A DNA stretch of 64,000 nucleotides from assembly GCA_045114175.1 (NCBI GenBank), contig JBGUJZ010000039.1, positions 13,884 to 77,883 of the forward strand. The letters run 5' to 3'. A program made the position numbers and the translations under genes. The notes under the pieces are model-generated. The model was not told where the DNA came from and ran no database searches. It worked only from the letters and a program-made list of their open reading frames with translations. This stretch comes from Cacconaster sp045114175 (GTDB taxonomy: Bacteria; Bacteroidota; Bacteroidia; Bacteroidales; UBA932). Of this stretch, positions 16,855 through 24,781 are shown piece by piece (the stretch's first letter is position 1; each line of letters opens with the position of its first letter).

Positions 16855-17475
16855 ATGAAAAGTGTATTACCTTATCTGTTGGTTGGCGTGTTAATGCTGT
16901 TGCCTGTTAATCAGGCTACTGCGCAGGAGGCTGAGAGATTAGCTCCTCAGTTGGAGTTGGTTTCCGGTGTCGGTTTGAGTTATGGGCAGGTAGTATCGCT
17001 TACGCCGCAAGTCGTATTTCTGGGTGAATTTAAAAATGGCTGGGCGTACGGACCTGGCATCGGACTTCGATCCGGACTCGTGACCGTCTCATACATGATA
17101 GTCGATAGTCCGGCTTTAAACAACGAAAGAGACACTCAGTTTGAAACGAACCTGATGCTGTTTTACAGGGTGCGTTATTCTTCCGGACGATTCTTCGGGG
17201 CGATTGACTTGGGAGCGGCATGGGGCCTCCTGTCATGTTATGACGGTGATTGGACCTTCGGGTATCAAAACATCAATAATCGGTGCAGGACTCAAGGTCT
17301 CTTCGTTGAACCACAAGCCGGAGTTCATTTGGGCAGGTTCTCCCTGTCCCTGGGCGCGATGGTTTACCCAAGTGATTACAAACTTCAGGAACTGAATGGA
17401 GATATCGTTTCTTCAAAGCGGAAGGAGAATGACTGGGCCTTCGCATTGAATCTCCACTTCATTTATGCCCTTTAA
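16855..17475 (+). CDS. small outer-membrane beta-barrel protein
   Basis: 206-residue protein with a signal peptide (to about residue 24, QATAQE) followed by eight or so amphipathic strands with aromatic girdle residues (GWAYGPGIGLRSG, GRFFGAIDLGAAWG, WAFALNLHFIYAL). This is typical of small outer-membrane barrels. The frame is open from 16834, but the ATG at 16855 gives a clean signal peptide. It begins 10 bases after the anti-sigma-like gene and shares a strand pattern with the C-terminal part of that protein. The two barrel regions may be distant relatives or interact. No enzymatic motif is seen. Confidence 0.6.
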   Translation: MKSVLPYLLVGVLMLLPVNQATAQEAERLAPQLELVSGVGLSYGQVVSLTPQVVFLGEFKNGWAYGPGIGLRSGLVTVSYMIVDSPALNNERDTQFETNLMLFYRVRYSSGRFFGAIDLGAAWGLLSCYDGDWTFGYQNINNRCRTQGLFVEPQAGVHLGRFSLSLGAMVYPSDYKLQELNGDIVSSKRKENDWAFALNLHFIYAL

Positions 17476-17497
17476 TAAGCTTCTTAGCTTTCAGATT

Positions 17498-18364
17498 CTA
17501 CTCCACGAAGGCGATGGTGGCGACGCTGACGCGGAAGTGGGGCAGTAGGGGCTTGATGGCCTCTGAGAGGGTTGCGCCGGTCGTCATGACATCGTCCACA
17601 ATCAAGAGATGACGGATGCCCTGCGCCTGCAGGCGGGCCGCAGCTTTGGGCCTCAGGACAAAGGCCCCGGCCACGTTGCGCTGTTTTCCTTCCGCCGACA
17701 GTTTTGTCTGGGTCCGGGTATAACGGGCCCGCTGCAAAAGGTCTGTCACGACGGGCAAGACCATTCGGATATCGTCTCCGCCGGATGAGTCGGACCGCTC
17801 CGGATTATTCGCTCCGCCGGCTCCGGACTCTCGCCCTGCGAGCCCTTCCGCAAGGCCGCGGGCGATGACCTCCGCCTGGTTGTAGCCGCGCTTCCAACGT
17901 CGGAGCGGATGAAGCGGAACGGGAACGATGGCCTCTATAGCGGGGATGACTTCGCCCGTCACAGGCTCTTTCACCGGTTGCGAAAAGCGGCCCGCCGCCC
18001 GCATCCGAATCCCGAGTTCCCGGCCCAGGACGCGCCCCAGCCGAAGATTTCCGTCATATTTCACCGCCTGCACCAGTCGGGTGTATTCGCTCTGCTGCCG
18101 GTAGAAATAGAGCGACGCCGCATGCACGATTCCCACACGATGCCACAGGTGCTGCTCCGCCGGATTCTCCTCCCATCCCCAGAACCACGTCTCCGGCAGA
18201 TCCTCCGCACACGCCGGACAGAGATGCGCCGTCAGCTTTCTCCCGTCGTTCTCATCCTGCAGCGTCTCCAATACCTCGCCGCACACCAGGCACCGCCGGG
18301 GCATCAGCAGATCCCCCAGCGCACGCCACATATAACAGAGCTGCGCTTTGATTCGTCCCCTCAT
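17498..18364 (-). CDS. ComF family protein (phosphoribosyltransferase fold)
   Basis: 288-residue cytoplasmic protein of the ComF/GntX family, linked in other bacteria to DNA uptake and use. The N-terminus has a four-cysteine zinc ribbon (RRCLVCGEVL and LCPACAEDL). The middle has PVPLHPLRRWKRGYNQAE, the classic ComF signature. The C-terminus has the PRPP-binding loop LLIVDDVMTTGAT. Between the RGYNQAE helix and the RTKTQ-like motif lies a low-complexity insert (SGAGGANNPERSDSSGGDD) not usual for the family. It is the only gene of its short transcript, and decayed toxin-antitoxin genes lie just upstream. Confidence 0.88.
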   Translation of the reverse strand: MRGRIKAQLCYMWRALGDLLMPRRCLVCGEVLETLQDENDGRKLTAHLCPACAEDLPETWFWGWEENPAEQHLWHRVGIVHAASLYFYRQQSEYTRLVQAVKYDGNLRLGRVLGRELGIRMRAAGRFSQPVKEPVTGEVIPAIEAIVPVPLHPLRRWKRGYNQAEVIARGLAEGLAGRESGAGGANNPERSDSSGGDDIRMVLPVVTDLLQRARYTRTQTKLSAEGKQRNVAGAFVLRPKAAARLQAQGIRHLLIVDDVMTTGATLSEAIKPLLPHFRVSVATIAFVE

Positions 18365-18404
18365 GGCTTGCTCCTCCAGCGTTTTTCAGTAAAGATAGAT
18401 GTAT

Positions 18405-18584
18405 CTACAGAGCCAAGACAATAGGGAAGTTTTCTTTCTCATATTCCTCAATGAGAGCAGATAGCATATCCAATTCCACCAAACGGGGATCATACGGCGA
18501 GGTCTCCTCATCCGTAGCAAAAAACAATTCATCAACACGGGCCAACATGGCCTTGTATTGCCTTTCATTTTGAATCAGTGCCAT
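18405..18584 (-). pseudogene. truncated HigA-type antitoxin
   Basis: A 59-codon open frame encodes MALIQNERQYKAMLARVDEL, then FFATDEETSPYDPRLVELDM and LSALIEEYEKENFPI. This is the N-terminal dimerisation part of COG5499-type HigA antitoxins. Complete members continue after the YPI-like motif into a helix-turn-helix DNA-binding domain of about 50 residues. Here the frame ends four residues later (VLAL stop), and no such domain is found before the ComF gene starts 40 bases on. The upstream fragment matches the end of the HigB toxin. The pair is therefore a deleted toxin-antitoxin module; whether the short protein is still made is unknown. Confidence 0.7.
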
Positions 18585-18596
18585 AACCCTGTCTCT

Positions 18597-18644
18597 TTAT
18601 ATGGTTGAAACATCAATCTTATCATATTCGCTATGAGTTCCTAG
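18597..18644 (-). pseudogene. C-terminal remnant of a HigB-type toxin
   Basis: Reading the minus strand, 15 codons before a TAA give LGTHSEYDKIDVSTI, which matches the conserved end (GTHAEYDRID.xTI) of HigB/RelE-family mRNA interferases. An in-frame stop precedes it and no further toxin sequence remains before the C69 dipeptidase gene. The fragment lies 12 bases upstream of the truncated antitoxin, in the normal toxin-first order of higBA. Confidence 0.65.
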
Positions 18645-18686
18645 CTATCGCAGCTTGACCGCCGGGAGAGCCGCTGCGGCGACCGC

Positions 18687-20363
18687 CTATTTCACCGGTT
18701 TCTCGCGGACCACATCGCCGTGGTCCTGGACGATGGCGCGGAGCCAGCGCTCGCGGAACTTCGGATGGAGCGGGCGGTTCGGGATGTCCTTGCCGGAGCC
18801 GTTGTCTTGGAAGGAGCCATCTTCGTTCTGGCGTTTGACGTTGCCGTCCACGAACTTGACCAGCAGGTAGTTCTCCATCTGGCGCCAGTCGGTCATCAGC
18901 CGGTCGCAGCGGTCGCGGCAGAATTCGGTCATCGCTATGCGGGCTGCACGGCCGTTGCCGCCGGAAAGCATCGTGCAGAGGCGGGCATCCATTTCGGTCA
19001 GGCGCGTCAGGCTCTCGGCCTCCCAAGCGTCGATCTTGGTGCGGATTTCAGGAGCCACGCGGTCGTAGAAGAGATATGCAAAATGGGCCACGCGGTTGAA
19101 GAGCCAGAAAGCGGAGGTCTCCGAATAGCGGAGCATGGAGCCGTTACCCTCAGCGAAGCACTGGGGAACGGTAGTGATGTTGGCGTAGATGGGCGTCAGC
19201 GGCGAGGTAGCGGCATCGTCCACGGAGAACCAGATGACCGAACCGACTTCATCCGGCAGCCAGCCGCGGGCCTGTGCCACGAACCAGAATCCGGTCTGCT
19301 GGGTAGCAATTGAACGCTCAAAGACATATCTCTGTCCGTCCACTTCCCAGCTCATCGGACGCCAGCGGTAAGGCAGGCGGTTCGGGCCGGCACCCACATC
19401 CTCCGAAAAGTCCATCGGGGTGCCCTCGAAATGGTCACGCATTACGGCTGCCACATCGGCCACGGTGATGGGATGGTCGGCCTTTACGTAGAGCGGCATC
19501 TTGTTGCGCGGGTTGTATCCCATGGCGAAATCCAGGTAGCGGTCGGCATCGAAGTTGGCCCCGCCCAACAGGCGCATCGCACTCCATGCGCGGGCTTCGC
19601 AAGCGCGCATACCGCCGAAATCCAGCGGGTTGTAGGTATCGCAGAAGCTGAAATCCGCATCGCTGCCGCTGTAGAAGCCGGCCTTGCGTGCAAAGGAGAT
19701 GACGTCCTTGGCATAGAGGCAGTTCTCCGGATCGTTCAGCGGGAAATGGTGGATGCGGCTCTGGTTGGCGTGGGAGCAGACGTATCCGTCCGGAATGCGG
19801 ATGGCTACCCAGACGGCGCCTTTCTCGTATTCACCCTTGCCGATGATCTCCATGATCCAGCACTCCTCCTTGTCCGCGATGGAGAAGGATTCACCGGAGG
19901 AGGCGTAGCCGTATTCCTGCAGCAGAGCATCAATCGTGCGGATGGCCTCACGTGCGGTGCGGGCACGCTGCAAGGTGATGTATATCAACGAACCGTAGTC
20001 AATGATGCCGTTGGGCTTCTCCAGCTCCGGACGTCCGCCATAGGTCGTCTCGCCGATGATGAGCTGGTGCTCGTTCATATTGCCCACCGTCTGGTAGGTG
20101 TGCGCCACCTGCGGAATCTTGCCCAGATAGTGGCCGCTGTCCCAGTCGTGAACTTCCAGCATGGAACCGGCCGGCCAGTCTTTGGCCGGATGGAAGTAAA
20201 GCTCGCCGAAGAGGCCGTGTGAATCAGCGGCATAGCTGACCATACAGGAGCCATCGGCCGAAGCGCCTTTGGTGACAATGACATTGGTGCACGCGCGCGA
20301 GTCGGGTGCGGTGAGAGCAAGAAGGGCGACGAGCGCCGCGACGAAGGTTCGAATCGATTTCAT
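18687..20363 (-). CDS. C69 family dipeptidase
   Basis: Secreted Ntn-hydrolase-type peptidase of 558 residues (C69, PepD family), which splits dipeptides or removes N-terminal residues. The signal peptide ends at SRA and the expected nucleophile is the next residue, C25 (ACTNVIVTKGAS), as in maturing Ntn hydrolases. Other family blocks are SYAADSHGLFGELYF, NMNEHQLIIGETT, ECWIMEIIGKGE and YVCSHANQSRI. The gene probably supplies dipeptide breakdown downstream of the S46 and S9 exopeptidases encoded nearby. It is divergent from a small secreted protein gene. Its 3' end lies about 40 bases from the toxin remnant. Confidence 0.9.
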   Translation of the reverse strand: MKSIRTFVAALVALLALTAPDSRACTNVIVTKGASADGSCMVSYAADSHGLFGELYFHPAKDWPAGSMLEVHDWDSGHYLGKIPQVAHTYQTVGNMNEHQLIIGETTYGGRPELEKPNGIIDYGSLIYITLQRARTAREAIRTIDALLQEYGYASSGESFSIADKEECWIMEIIGKGEYEKGAVWVAIRIPDGYVCSHANQSRIHHFPLNDPENCLYAKDVISFARKAGFYSGSDADFSFCDTYNPLDFGGMRACEARAWSAMRLLGGANFDADRYLDFAMGYNPRNKMPLYVKADHPITVADVAAVMRDHFEGTPMDFSEDVGAGPNRLPYRWRPMSWEVDGQRYVFERSIATQQTGFWFVAQARGWLPDEVGSVIWFSVDDAATSPLTPIYANITTVPQCFAEGNGSMLRYSETSAFWLFNRVAHFAYLFYDRVAPEIRTKIDAWEAESLTRLTEMDARLCTMLSGGNGRAARIAMTEFCRDRCDRLMTDWRQMENYLLVKFVDGNVKRQNEDGSFQDNGSGKDIPNRPLHPKFRERWLRAIVQDHGDVVREKPVK

Positions 20364-20416
20364 GGTTCAAAAAATTTCTTAAAAGTAACAAAAACCGCGG
20401 GCAATTCAAAAAAACG

Positions 20417-20424
20417 TACCTTTG
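20417..20424 (+). promoter_or_regulatory. -7 box of the small secreted protein gene
   Basis: TACCTTTG matches TAnnTTTG, 25 bases before the ATG at 20450. The -33 region is A-rich and has no TTTG at the normal distance. Confidence 0.5.
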
Positions 20425-20449
20425 TATCTGCAAACCCATAGGGAACACC

Positions 20450-20872
20450 ATGAAACGCACCGCACTGACAGCCTTCCTCCTGCTGCTTATAGCCCCGGCG
20501 CTATTTGCACAGAACAACGATGAGAAGCCGAAAACGCTTCCCGAAATCGCCGCCGACAAGGCAGACGAACTGATGAAGTATCTCAAATTGGAGGATTATC
20601 AGGTGTTCCAGGTAGACTCCACCCTGACGCACGACCTGCTCGCCCTGCAGAAGGAGCTGGATTCCATGCAAAAGGCCGGCATCACCAACAGCGATTTCTA
20701 CACGGCCGTCTATGACCGCTGGTACAACACCACCGACTCTACCTTCCAGTGCATCTTCACGCCCGAACAGTGGACCCGCTATCTCAAGTCCAACTACGGA
20801 AAATCAAAGCGGCAACGCGATAAACGCATTGCCGCTTGGAAAGCCAAAACGGAAGGCACCAAGGCGCCTTAG
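20450..20872 (+). CDS. small secreted protein of unknown function
   Basis: 140 residues with a signal peptide (MKRTALTAFLLLLIAPALFAQ). The mature part is helical and charged: KADELMKYLKLEDYQVFQVDS, then LLALQKELDSMQKAG, then FTPEQWTRYLKSNYGK and a basic tail. The helical pattern with a FTPEQWxxYL motif resembles periplasmic metal- or stress-sensing small proteins that bundle helices, but I do not recognise the family. The gene has its own promoter and is convergent with the barrel gene: the four bases TTAG at 20869-20872 serve as overlapping stops on both strands. Confidence 0.65.
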   Translation: MKRTALTAFLLLLIAPALFAQNNDEKPKTLPEIAADKADELMKYLKLEDYQVFQVDSTLTHDLLALQKELDSMQKAGITNSDFYTAVYDRWYNTTDSTFQCIFTPEQWTRYLKSNYGKSKRQRDKRIAAWKAKTEGTKAP

Positions 20873-22095
20873 AACAAGAATCCCGTATTGATATAGAGCG
20901 AACCGAACTTGGTTCCGTTGCGGTCCTGTGCGTTGAACGGGATGCCGTACTCTACGGCAATGATGAAGTTGCGGTTCATGATGAAACGGAATCCACCGCC
21001 GGCTGCGAGGTGGAAGTTCTCATTGCGGAGCAAACCGCCGCCGAATGCCTGCAGCACGCGGCCACCGTCAAAGAAGCCGCTGAGGGCCAGACCCACATTC
21101 TGGTTGAAGAGGTGGAAGTCGATGAAGCGGTAGCGCATTTCCGTATTGAAGTAGCAGATGCTGCGGCCCTGGATGCGATCGCGGACAATACCGCGGATGG
21201 TGCGGTAGCCGCCGAAGCCGTCACGGTCGTAACCGTAGCCCAGAACCGTCTCGTAGGGAAGCATATAGAAGGCCGGATCGCCAAAGAAGCCCTGAGCGTT
21301 CAGACGATATGCGAAGACGAGCTGGTCACCCACGATGGGCAGGTAGTTGCGGAAAGCGGCGTAGTACTTGACGTACGGGGTGCTCGTTCCGAGCCAGCCG
21401 GGCGCATATTCCAGGTTGGCCTCAGCCCAGATGCCGCTGGAGGGCGCTGCTTCAAAGTTGCGGCTGTCATACATCAGGCCCGCGCGCAGGGAGCTGGAGA
21501 TGCCGCCGTCGGCCTGGTCGGTCGGGATGGTTCCGTTGGCCAGATAGAGGTCGAACAGCGTGGGGACGGTATTTCCATCCGGCTTGAAGGAGCTGATTGC
21601 AAAGTATTTGAAGTGATAACCCGCCTTCCAGTAGAAGTGCGGCAGAATCTCACCGGTAAAGTCGGCCTTGAAGTAGGGAACCGAACGGCCAATCCGATAG
21701 TAGGAGGAGGCGATGGAGGGATCGTAGTTGGTCTCGTAGCCGTTGAATCCGTAGAAGTCCAACGCCTTCTCGTGCTGGAACATACCGTTGATGCAGAAGC
21801 GCACGCCCGGGATCAGGGTACGGTTGTCGTAGTTGACGGTGAAGAGCATCGAACCCTTGGTGAAGAAGGAGGCCTCCAGGTACCACTGCGACTTGGGTAC
21901 CGGATACCAGCTGCCGTCGCCGAAGTTGTAGATGTTCAGCAGGGCGCCGTACTGGAGACCCTTGTCCTGATCGTAGGCCACGATGGGCAGCGGGCCGAAC
22001 GAGAGCCCTTTCTTGACGATATCGTCGGCGGCACGGCCGGGAATTGCGCTCAGCATCAGCAGCGCTGCCAACAAAAGTGTAAAGTGTTTTTTCAT
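20869..22095 (-). CDS. BamA/TamA-like outer-membrane beta-barrel (surface antigen family)
   Basis: 408-residue outer-membrane protein with a signal peptide (to GRAAD) and a C-terminal Omp85-like 16-strand region. The block GYRTIRGIVRDRIQGR fits the L6-loop (V/I)RG(F/Y)-type motif of the bacterial surface antigen family, and the last strand LYINTGFLF ends in phenylalanine as expected for BAM recognition. There are no POTRA domains, so this is a short member rather than BamA itself. The substrate or role is unknown. It begins 1 base after the stop of the acyltransferase gene on the same strand, so the two form an operon that may concern lipid or envelope assembly. Confidence 0.75.
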   Translation of the reverse strand: MKKHFTLLLAALLMLSAIPGRAADDIVKKGLSFGPLPIVAYDQDKGLQYGALLNIYNFGDGSWYPVPKSQWYLEASFFTKGSMLFTVNYDNRTLIPGVRFCINGMFQHEKALDFYGFNGYETNYDPSIASSYYRIGRSVPYFKADFTGEILPHFYWKAGYHFKYFAISSFKPDGNTVPTLFDLYLANGTIPTDQADGGISSSLRAGLMYDSRNFEAAPSSGIWAEANLEYAPGWLGTSTPYVKYYAAFRNYLPIVGDQLVFAYRLNAQGFFGDPAFYMLPYETVLGYGYDRDGFGGYRTIRGIVRDRIQGRSICYFNTEMRYRFIDFHLFNQNVGLALSGFFDGGRVLQAFGGGLLRNENFHLAAGGGFRFIMNRNFIIAVEYGIPFNAQDRNGTKFGSLYINTGFLF

Positions 22096-22096
22096 C

Positions 22097-23401
22097 TTAT
22101 TTCAGGTTGTCAATTTTGGATTTCAGGTAGTTGTACTGCTTGCGGATAGCGGCGTTCCGGCCGGAAGCGGTGCGCCAGTGGGAGGCGGTCATGCGCCAGA
22201 GCTCAAAGAAGTCGTAGGTCAGCATCGGGGCCGGCAGCAGCAACAATGCGGCAGTCAGGGCCCAGTACCAGCGGAGGAAGCAGAAGAGCAGCACGACCTC
22301 GATAATGTAGAGTAACGTCCAGAGAACCATGGAGGTACCCATGCGGGCCGTGTTGCGGAAAGCCAGGTCTTTGATGCGCCCCGCGAGCGATTCGGCCACC
22401 CACCAGACGGGCAGCGAAGCCAGAGCCAGCACCGCAAAGACGGGCAATGTCACCAGGCAGAGCAGCGTGTTCCACAGCGCCGCGAGCACGGGATGCTTCT
22501 TGCAGAGCGAATTGAGGCTGATGCGGGCCTTGCGGCGGCTGTCGCGGAATTCGAGCGCCTCGCGGTACAGACCGGCCGCTGCTTCGGGTTGCTCCGCGCC
22601 AAACTTTTCGATGCGCGCGATGGCGTCCCGGTTGGTCTCCAGGCGCTTCTTCATCCGCAGCGCGGGAATTTTTCCGCTGGACATCTTGGTCAGTTCCCAG
22701 ATGGCCTCATAGTTGGCCTCGTCGCGCACGCAGGTGATGGTTTCGGCGAGCTTTTCAGCCAGCAGTGCGCGCAGCCCCTGCATCAAATCGTGGTCGTTCA
22801 GTTCCGGATGGGCGTTGATATAGGCCGTGGCGTCGATCGGATCGCCGATCTGGGCGAGCAGGGTCCCGCGGAAGCGGAAATAGTCACCATACTCCAGGCC
22901 TACCGGCACGATATAGACCGGACGGTCGCCACCCGTGGCGCGATAGGTTCCCAGTGCGATGCGGGCCACCCCTTTTCCGATGGGCAGCAGGGCGTGCATC
23001 GGGCGATGCGTACCTTCCGGCATAATGCAGAAGTGGCAGCCGTTGGCCAGCACTTCGATGGATTTTTCAATGGTCTCCTCCGTCTTGTGCATGTTCTGCA
23101 GACCGTCCCTGCGCCGATTGATGGGCATGATTTTCAGGTAGTTGAGGATACGGGCGATCTTGGGATTCTTGAAGACGTCTGCCCGCGCCACAAAGACCTT
23201 GCGCCGGCGGCTCATCACCAGCACGGCGAGCGGATCCATCAGGGCGTCACAATGGTTCGGGGCGTAGATAACGGCGCCGTCGGTAGGAATTTTATCCATC
23301 CCGAGATAGCGGACCCGGCGGTAAGAACCGCGTATAAAGGCGTCTGTCCACCAGCGAAGGGAGGAATAACCGAGGGATTTTTCGTAGATTTTCTTGCTCA
23401 T
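22097..23401 (-). CDS. glycerolipid acyltransferase (PlsC superfamily)
   Basis: 434-residue membrane-associated acyltransferase. The catalytic block is NHCDALMDPL (H50, D56) and the phosphate-binding block MPEGTHRP. The spacing His-x5-Asp is one residue longer than the classic HX4D and resembles the yeast-type GPAT/Sct1 subgroup. The first 230 residues are the acyltransferase domain. The C-terminal part has four hydrophobic helices (about 305-400) followed by a basic tail. It probably acylates glycerol-3-phosphate or a lysophospholipid. An ATG 21 bases further upstream is in frame, but MSKKIYEKSLGY at 23401 is the more usual start. It is co-transcribed with the barrel protein gene. Confidence 0.82.
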   Translation of the reverse strand: MSKKIYEKSLGYSSLRWWTDAFIRGSYRRVRYLGMDKIPTDGAVIYAPNHCDALMDPLAVLVMSRRRKVFVARADVFKNPKIARILNYLKIMPINRRRDGLQNMHKTEETIEKSIEVLANGCHFCIMPEGTHRPMHALLPIGKGVARIALGTYRATGGDRPVYIVPVGLEYGDYFRFRGTLLAQIGDPIDATAYINAHPELNDHDLMQGLRALLAEKLAETITCVRDEANYEAIWELTKMSSGKIPALRMKKRLETNRDAIARIEKFGAEQPEAAAGLYREALEFRDSRRKARISLNSLCKKHPVLAALWNTLLCLVTLPVFAVLALASLPVWWVAESLAGRIKDLAFRNTARMGTSMVLWTLLYIIEVVLLFCFLRWYWALTAALLLLPAPMLTYDFFELWRMTASHWRTASGRNAAIRKQYNYLKSKIDNLK

Positions 23402-23446
23402 TCCCGGTAATTTGGTCCGCAAGATACGAATTATACCTTAATTTCT

Positions 23447-23454
23447 TACATTTG
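23447..23454 (+). promoter_or_regulatory. -7 box four bases before a start codon
   Basis: TACATTTG matches TAnnTTTG and is followed by CAGT and then the ATG at 23459. Transcription would start at about the initiation codon, giving a leaderless mRNA. Confidence 0.55.
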
Positions 23455-23458
23455 CAGT

Positions 23459-24445
23459 ATGGCATACACGCTGATGTTCTATAATCTGGAGAACCTCTAC
23501 GACACCGCAGACGATCCGGAAACCAACGACGACGAATTCACTCCGTCCGGCGAAAAGCGCTGGACCTTGGAGCGTTACCATACGAAACTCGACAACCTGA
23601 GCGAGGTGGTCGGGGCGGTGGCCAGCGCCCAGGGAGGTTTCCCTATCGTGATTGGCGTTTCCGAAGTGGAGAACATGCGCGTGATGCGGGAACTCGCCTC
23701 CCGCAAGCGGATGCAGGGCGCTCACTACAAATGCCTTCACTATGAATCCAACGACGCCCGCGGCGTAGATGTCGGCGCCTTCTACCGGCCCGACAAGTTC
23801 ACCCTGCTGGGCAGTGAGCCGGTCAAACTGGTGCTGCGCAGCGGCCGGGAGTACATTGGCCGCGATATTCTAGCAATGTGGGGTCTTCTGGATGGCGAGA
23901 TGTTCGCCTTTTATATCTGCCACTTCCTCTCCCGCCGGGCCGGGATCGAATCTTCCGCCGGGTTCCGCCGGGCCGGGGCCGAGACCGCCCGCGACCATGC
24001 CAAGGCGCTGGCCCAGAAGTATCCCGGACTCAAGGTGGTGATTATGGGCGACATGAACGACAACCCCGACGACGTCTCGCTTGCCGAGTTGCTTCCGGCC
24101 CGCCGCAACCTCTTCTCGGTCAAGCCCGGAGAGTATTTCAACCCCTTCTGGCAGCTGCACGACGAGGGAGTCGGCAGCAGCCTTCACGGCAGCCGCTGGA
24201 CTATGTACGACAATATCATCGTCAGCCATTCGCTGCTCGACCAGACGGCGGCTAACGTCCGTACCATCTTCGGCGGCCGGACCGTCCGCGGCCTGCATCT
24301 GGCCAAGACCGATTCCCGCCACTACGGCGAAGTCTTCCGCCGCAACTTCATGATGCAGAAGGGCAAGCCCAAACGCTGCTACGACGGCAACCATTTCCAG
24401 AGCGGCTACAGCGACCACCTCCCTGTGCTGATCAAGCTCCGGTAG
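23459..24445 (+). CDS. endonuclease/exonuclease/phosphatase family protein
   Basis: 328-residue protein of the EEP superfamily (DNase I-like fold), which hydrolyses phosphodiester or phosphomonoester bonds with a divalent metal. Visible motifs are FYNLENLYD (metal and structural N), VSEVENMRV (catalytic Glu), VIMGDMNDNP (Asp/Asn pair) and the terminal SDHLPV (Asp-His). No signal peptide is present, so a cytoplasmic role in nucleic acid or metabolite turnover is likely. The substrate cannot be deduced. It is a single gene, divergent from the acyltransferase gene. The -7 promoter box abuts the start codon. Confidence 0.88.
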   Translation: MAYTLMFYNLENLYDTADDPETNDDEFTPSGEKRWTLERYHTKLDNLSEVVGAVASAQGGFPIVIGVSEVENMRVMRELASRKRMQGAHYKCLHYESNDARGVDVGAFYRPDKFTLLGSEPVKLVLRSGREYIGRDILAMWGLLDGEMFAFYICHFLSRRAGIESSAGFRRAGAETARDHAKALAQKYPGLKVVIMGDMNDNPDDVSLAELLPARRNLFSVKPGEYFNPFWQLHDEGVGSSLHGSRWTMYDNIIVSHSLLDQTAANVRTIFGGRTVRGLHLAKTDSRHYGEVFRRNFMMQKGKPKRCYDGNHFQSGYSDHLPVLIKLR

Positions 24446-24532
24446 ACTCGCGCAGCATTGCAGGGTAAAAACGGCCGGGGCAAGATAGTAGGGGGCGTCC
24501 GGCGGCGATGTAAGAAATTTTTTCGCCCCATT

Positions 24533-24564
24533 TTTGGAATCGGAGGCAGTTTCCATTAACTTTG
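24533..24564 (+). promoter_or_regulatory. Bacteroidota-type promoter TTTG-N20-TAACTTTG
   Basis: A full match to the two-part consensus: TTTG at 24533-24536, 20 bases, then TAACTTTG at 24557-24564. It lies 24 bases before the small lipoprotein gene and probably drives it together with the TPR protein gene. Confidence 0.75.
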
Positions 24565-24588
24565 GAAAACGCATCATCGTTTTCTGAC

Positions 24589-24774
24589 ATGAAAAGATTC
24601 CGAATACTGCTTTTACTTGGTGCTGCCCTGTTGGCTGGCGCCCTGATTAGTTCCTGCAGCGGCCCATTCCCGGGTCCCGACGACGGCGAAAGTCCCAACA
24701 GCAACAATGAAGATAAAGGGAAACCTACACACCGGACGGACCGCCCGGCGAATGTCTGTTCGATTGAGCTTTGA
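24589..24774 (+). CDS. small lipoprotein
   Basis: 61 residues. The signal peptide MKRFRILLLLGAALLAGALISSC has a lipobox ISSC. The mature part is short, polar and probably unstructured (GPFPGPDDGESPNSNN and so on). An in-frame ATG upstream at 24562 overlaps the promoter and is rejected. The gene ends 7 bases before the TPR lipoprotein gene and shares its promoter. The function is unknown; it could be a partner or accessory lipoprotein of the downstream sensor-like protein. Confidence 0.6.
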   Translation: MKRFRILLLLGAALLAGALISSCSGPFPGPDDGESPNSNNEDKGKPTHRTDRPANVCSIEL

Positions 24775-24781
24775 CGTCAAG

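Noticed and set aside
18386..18568. 60-codon minus-strand frame in the ComF upstream region
   Set aside because: It is in the wrong frame; the frame at 18405-18584 gives a recognisable HigA N-terminus.
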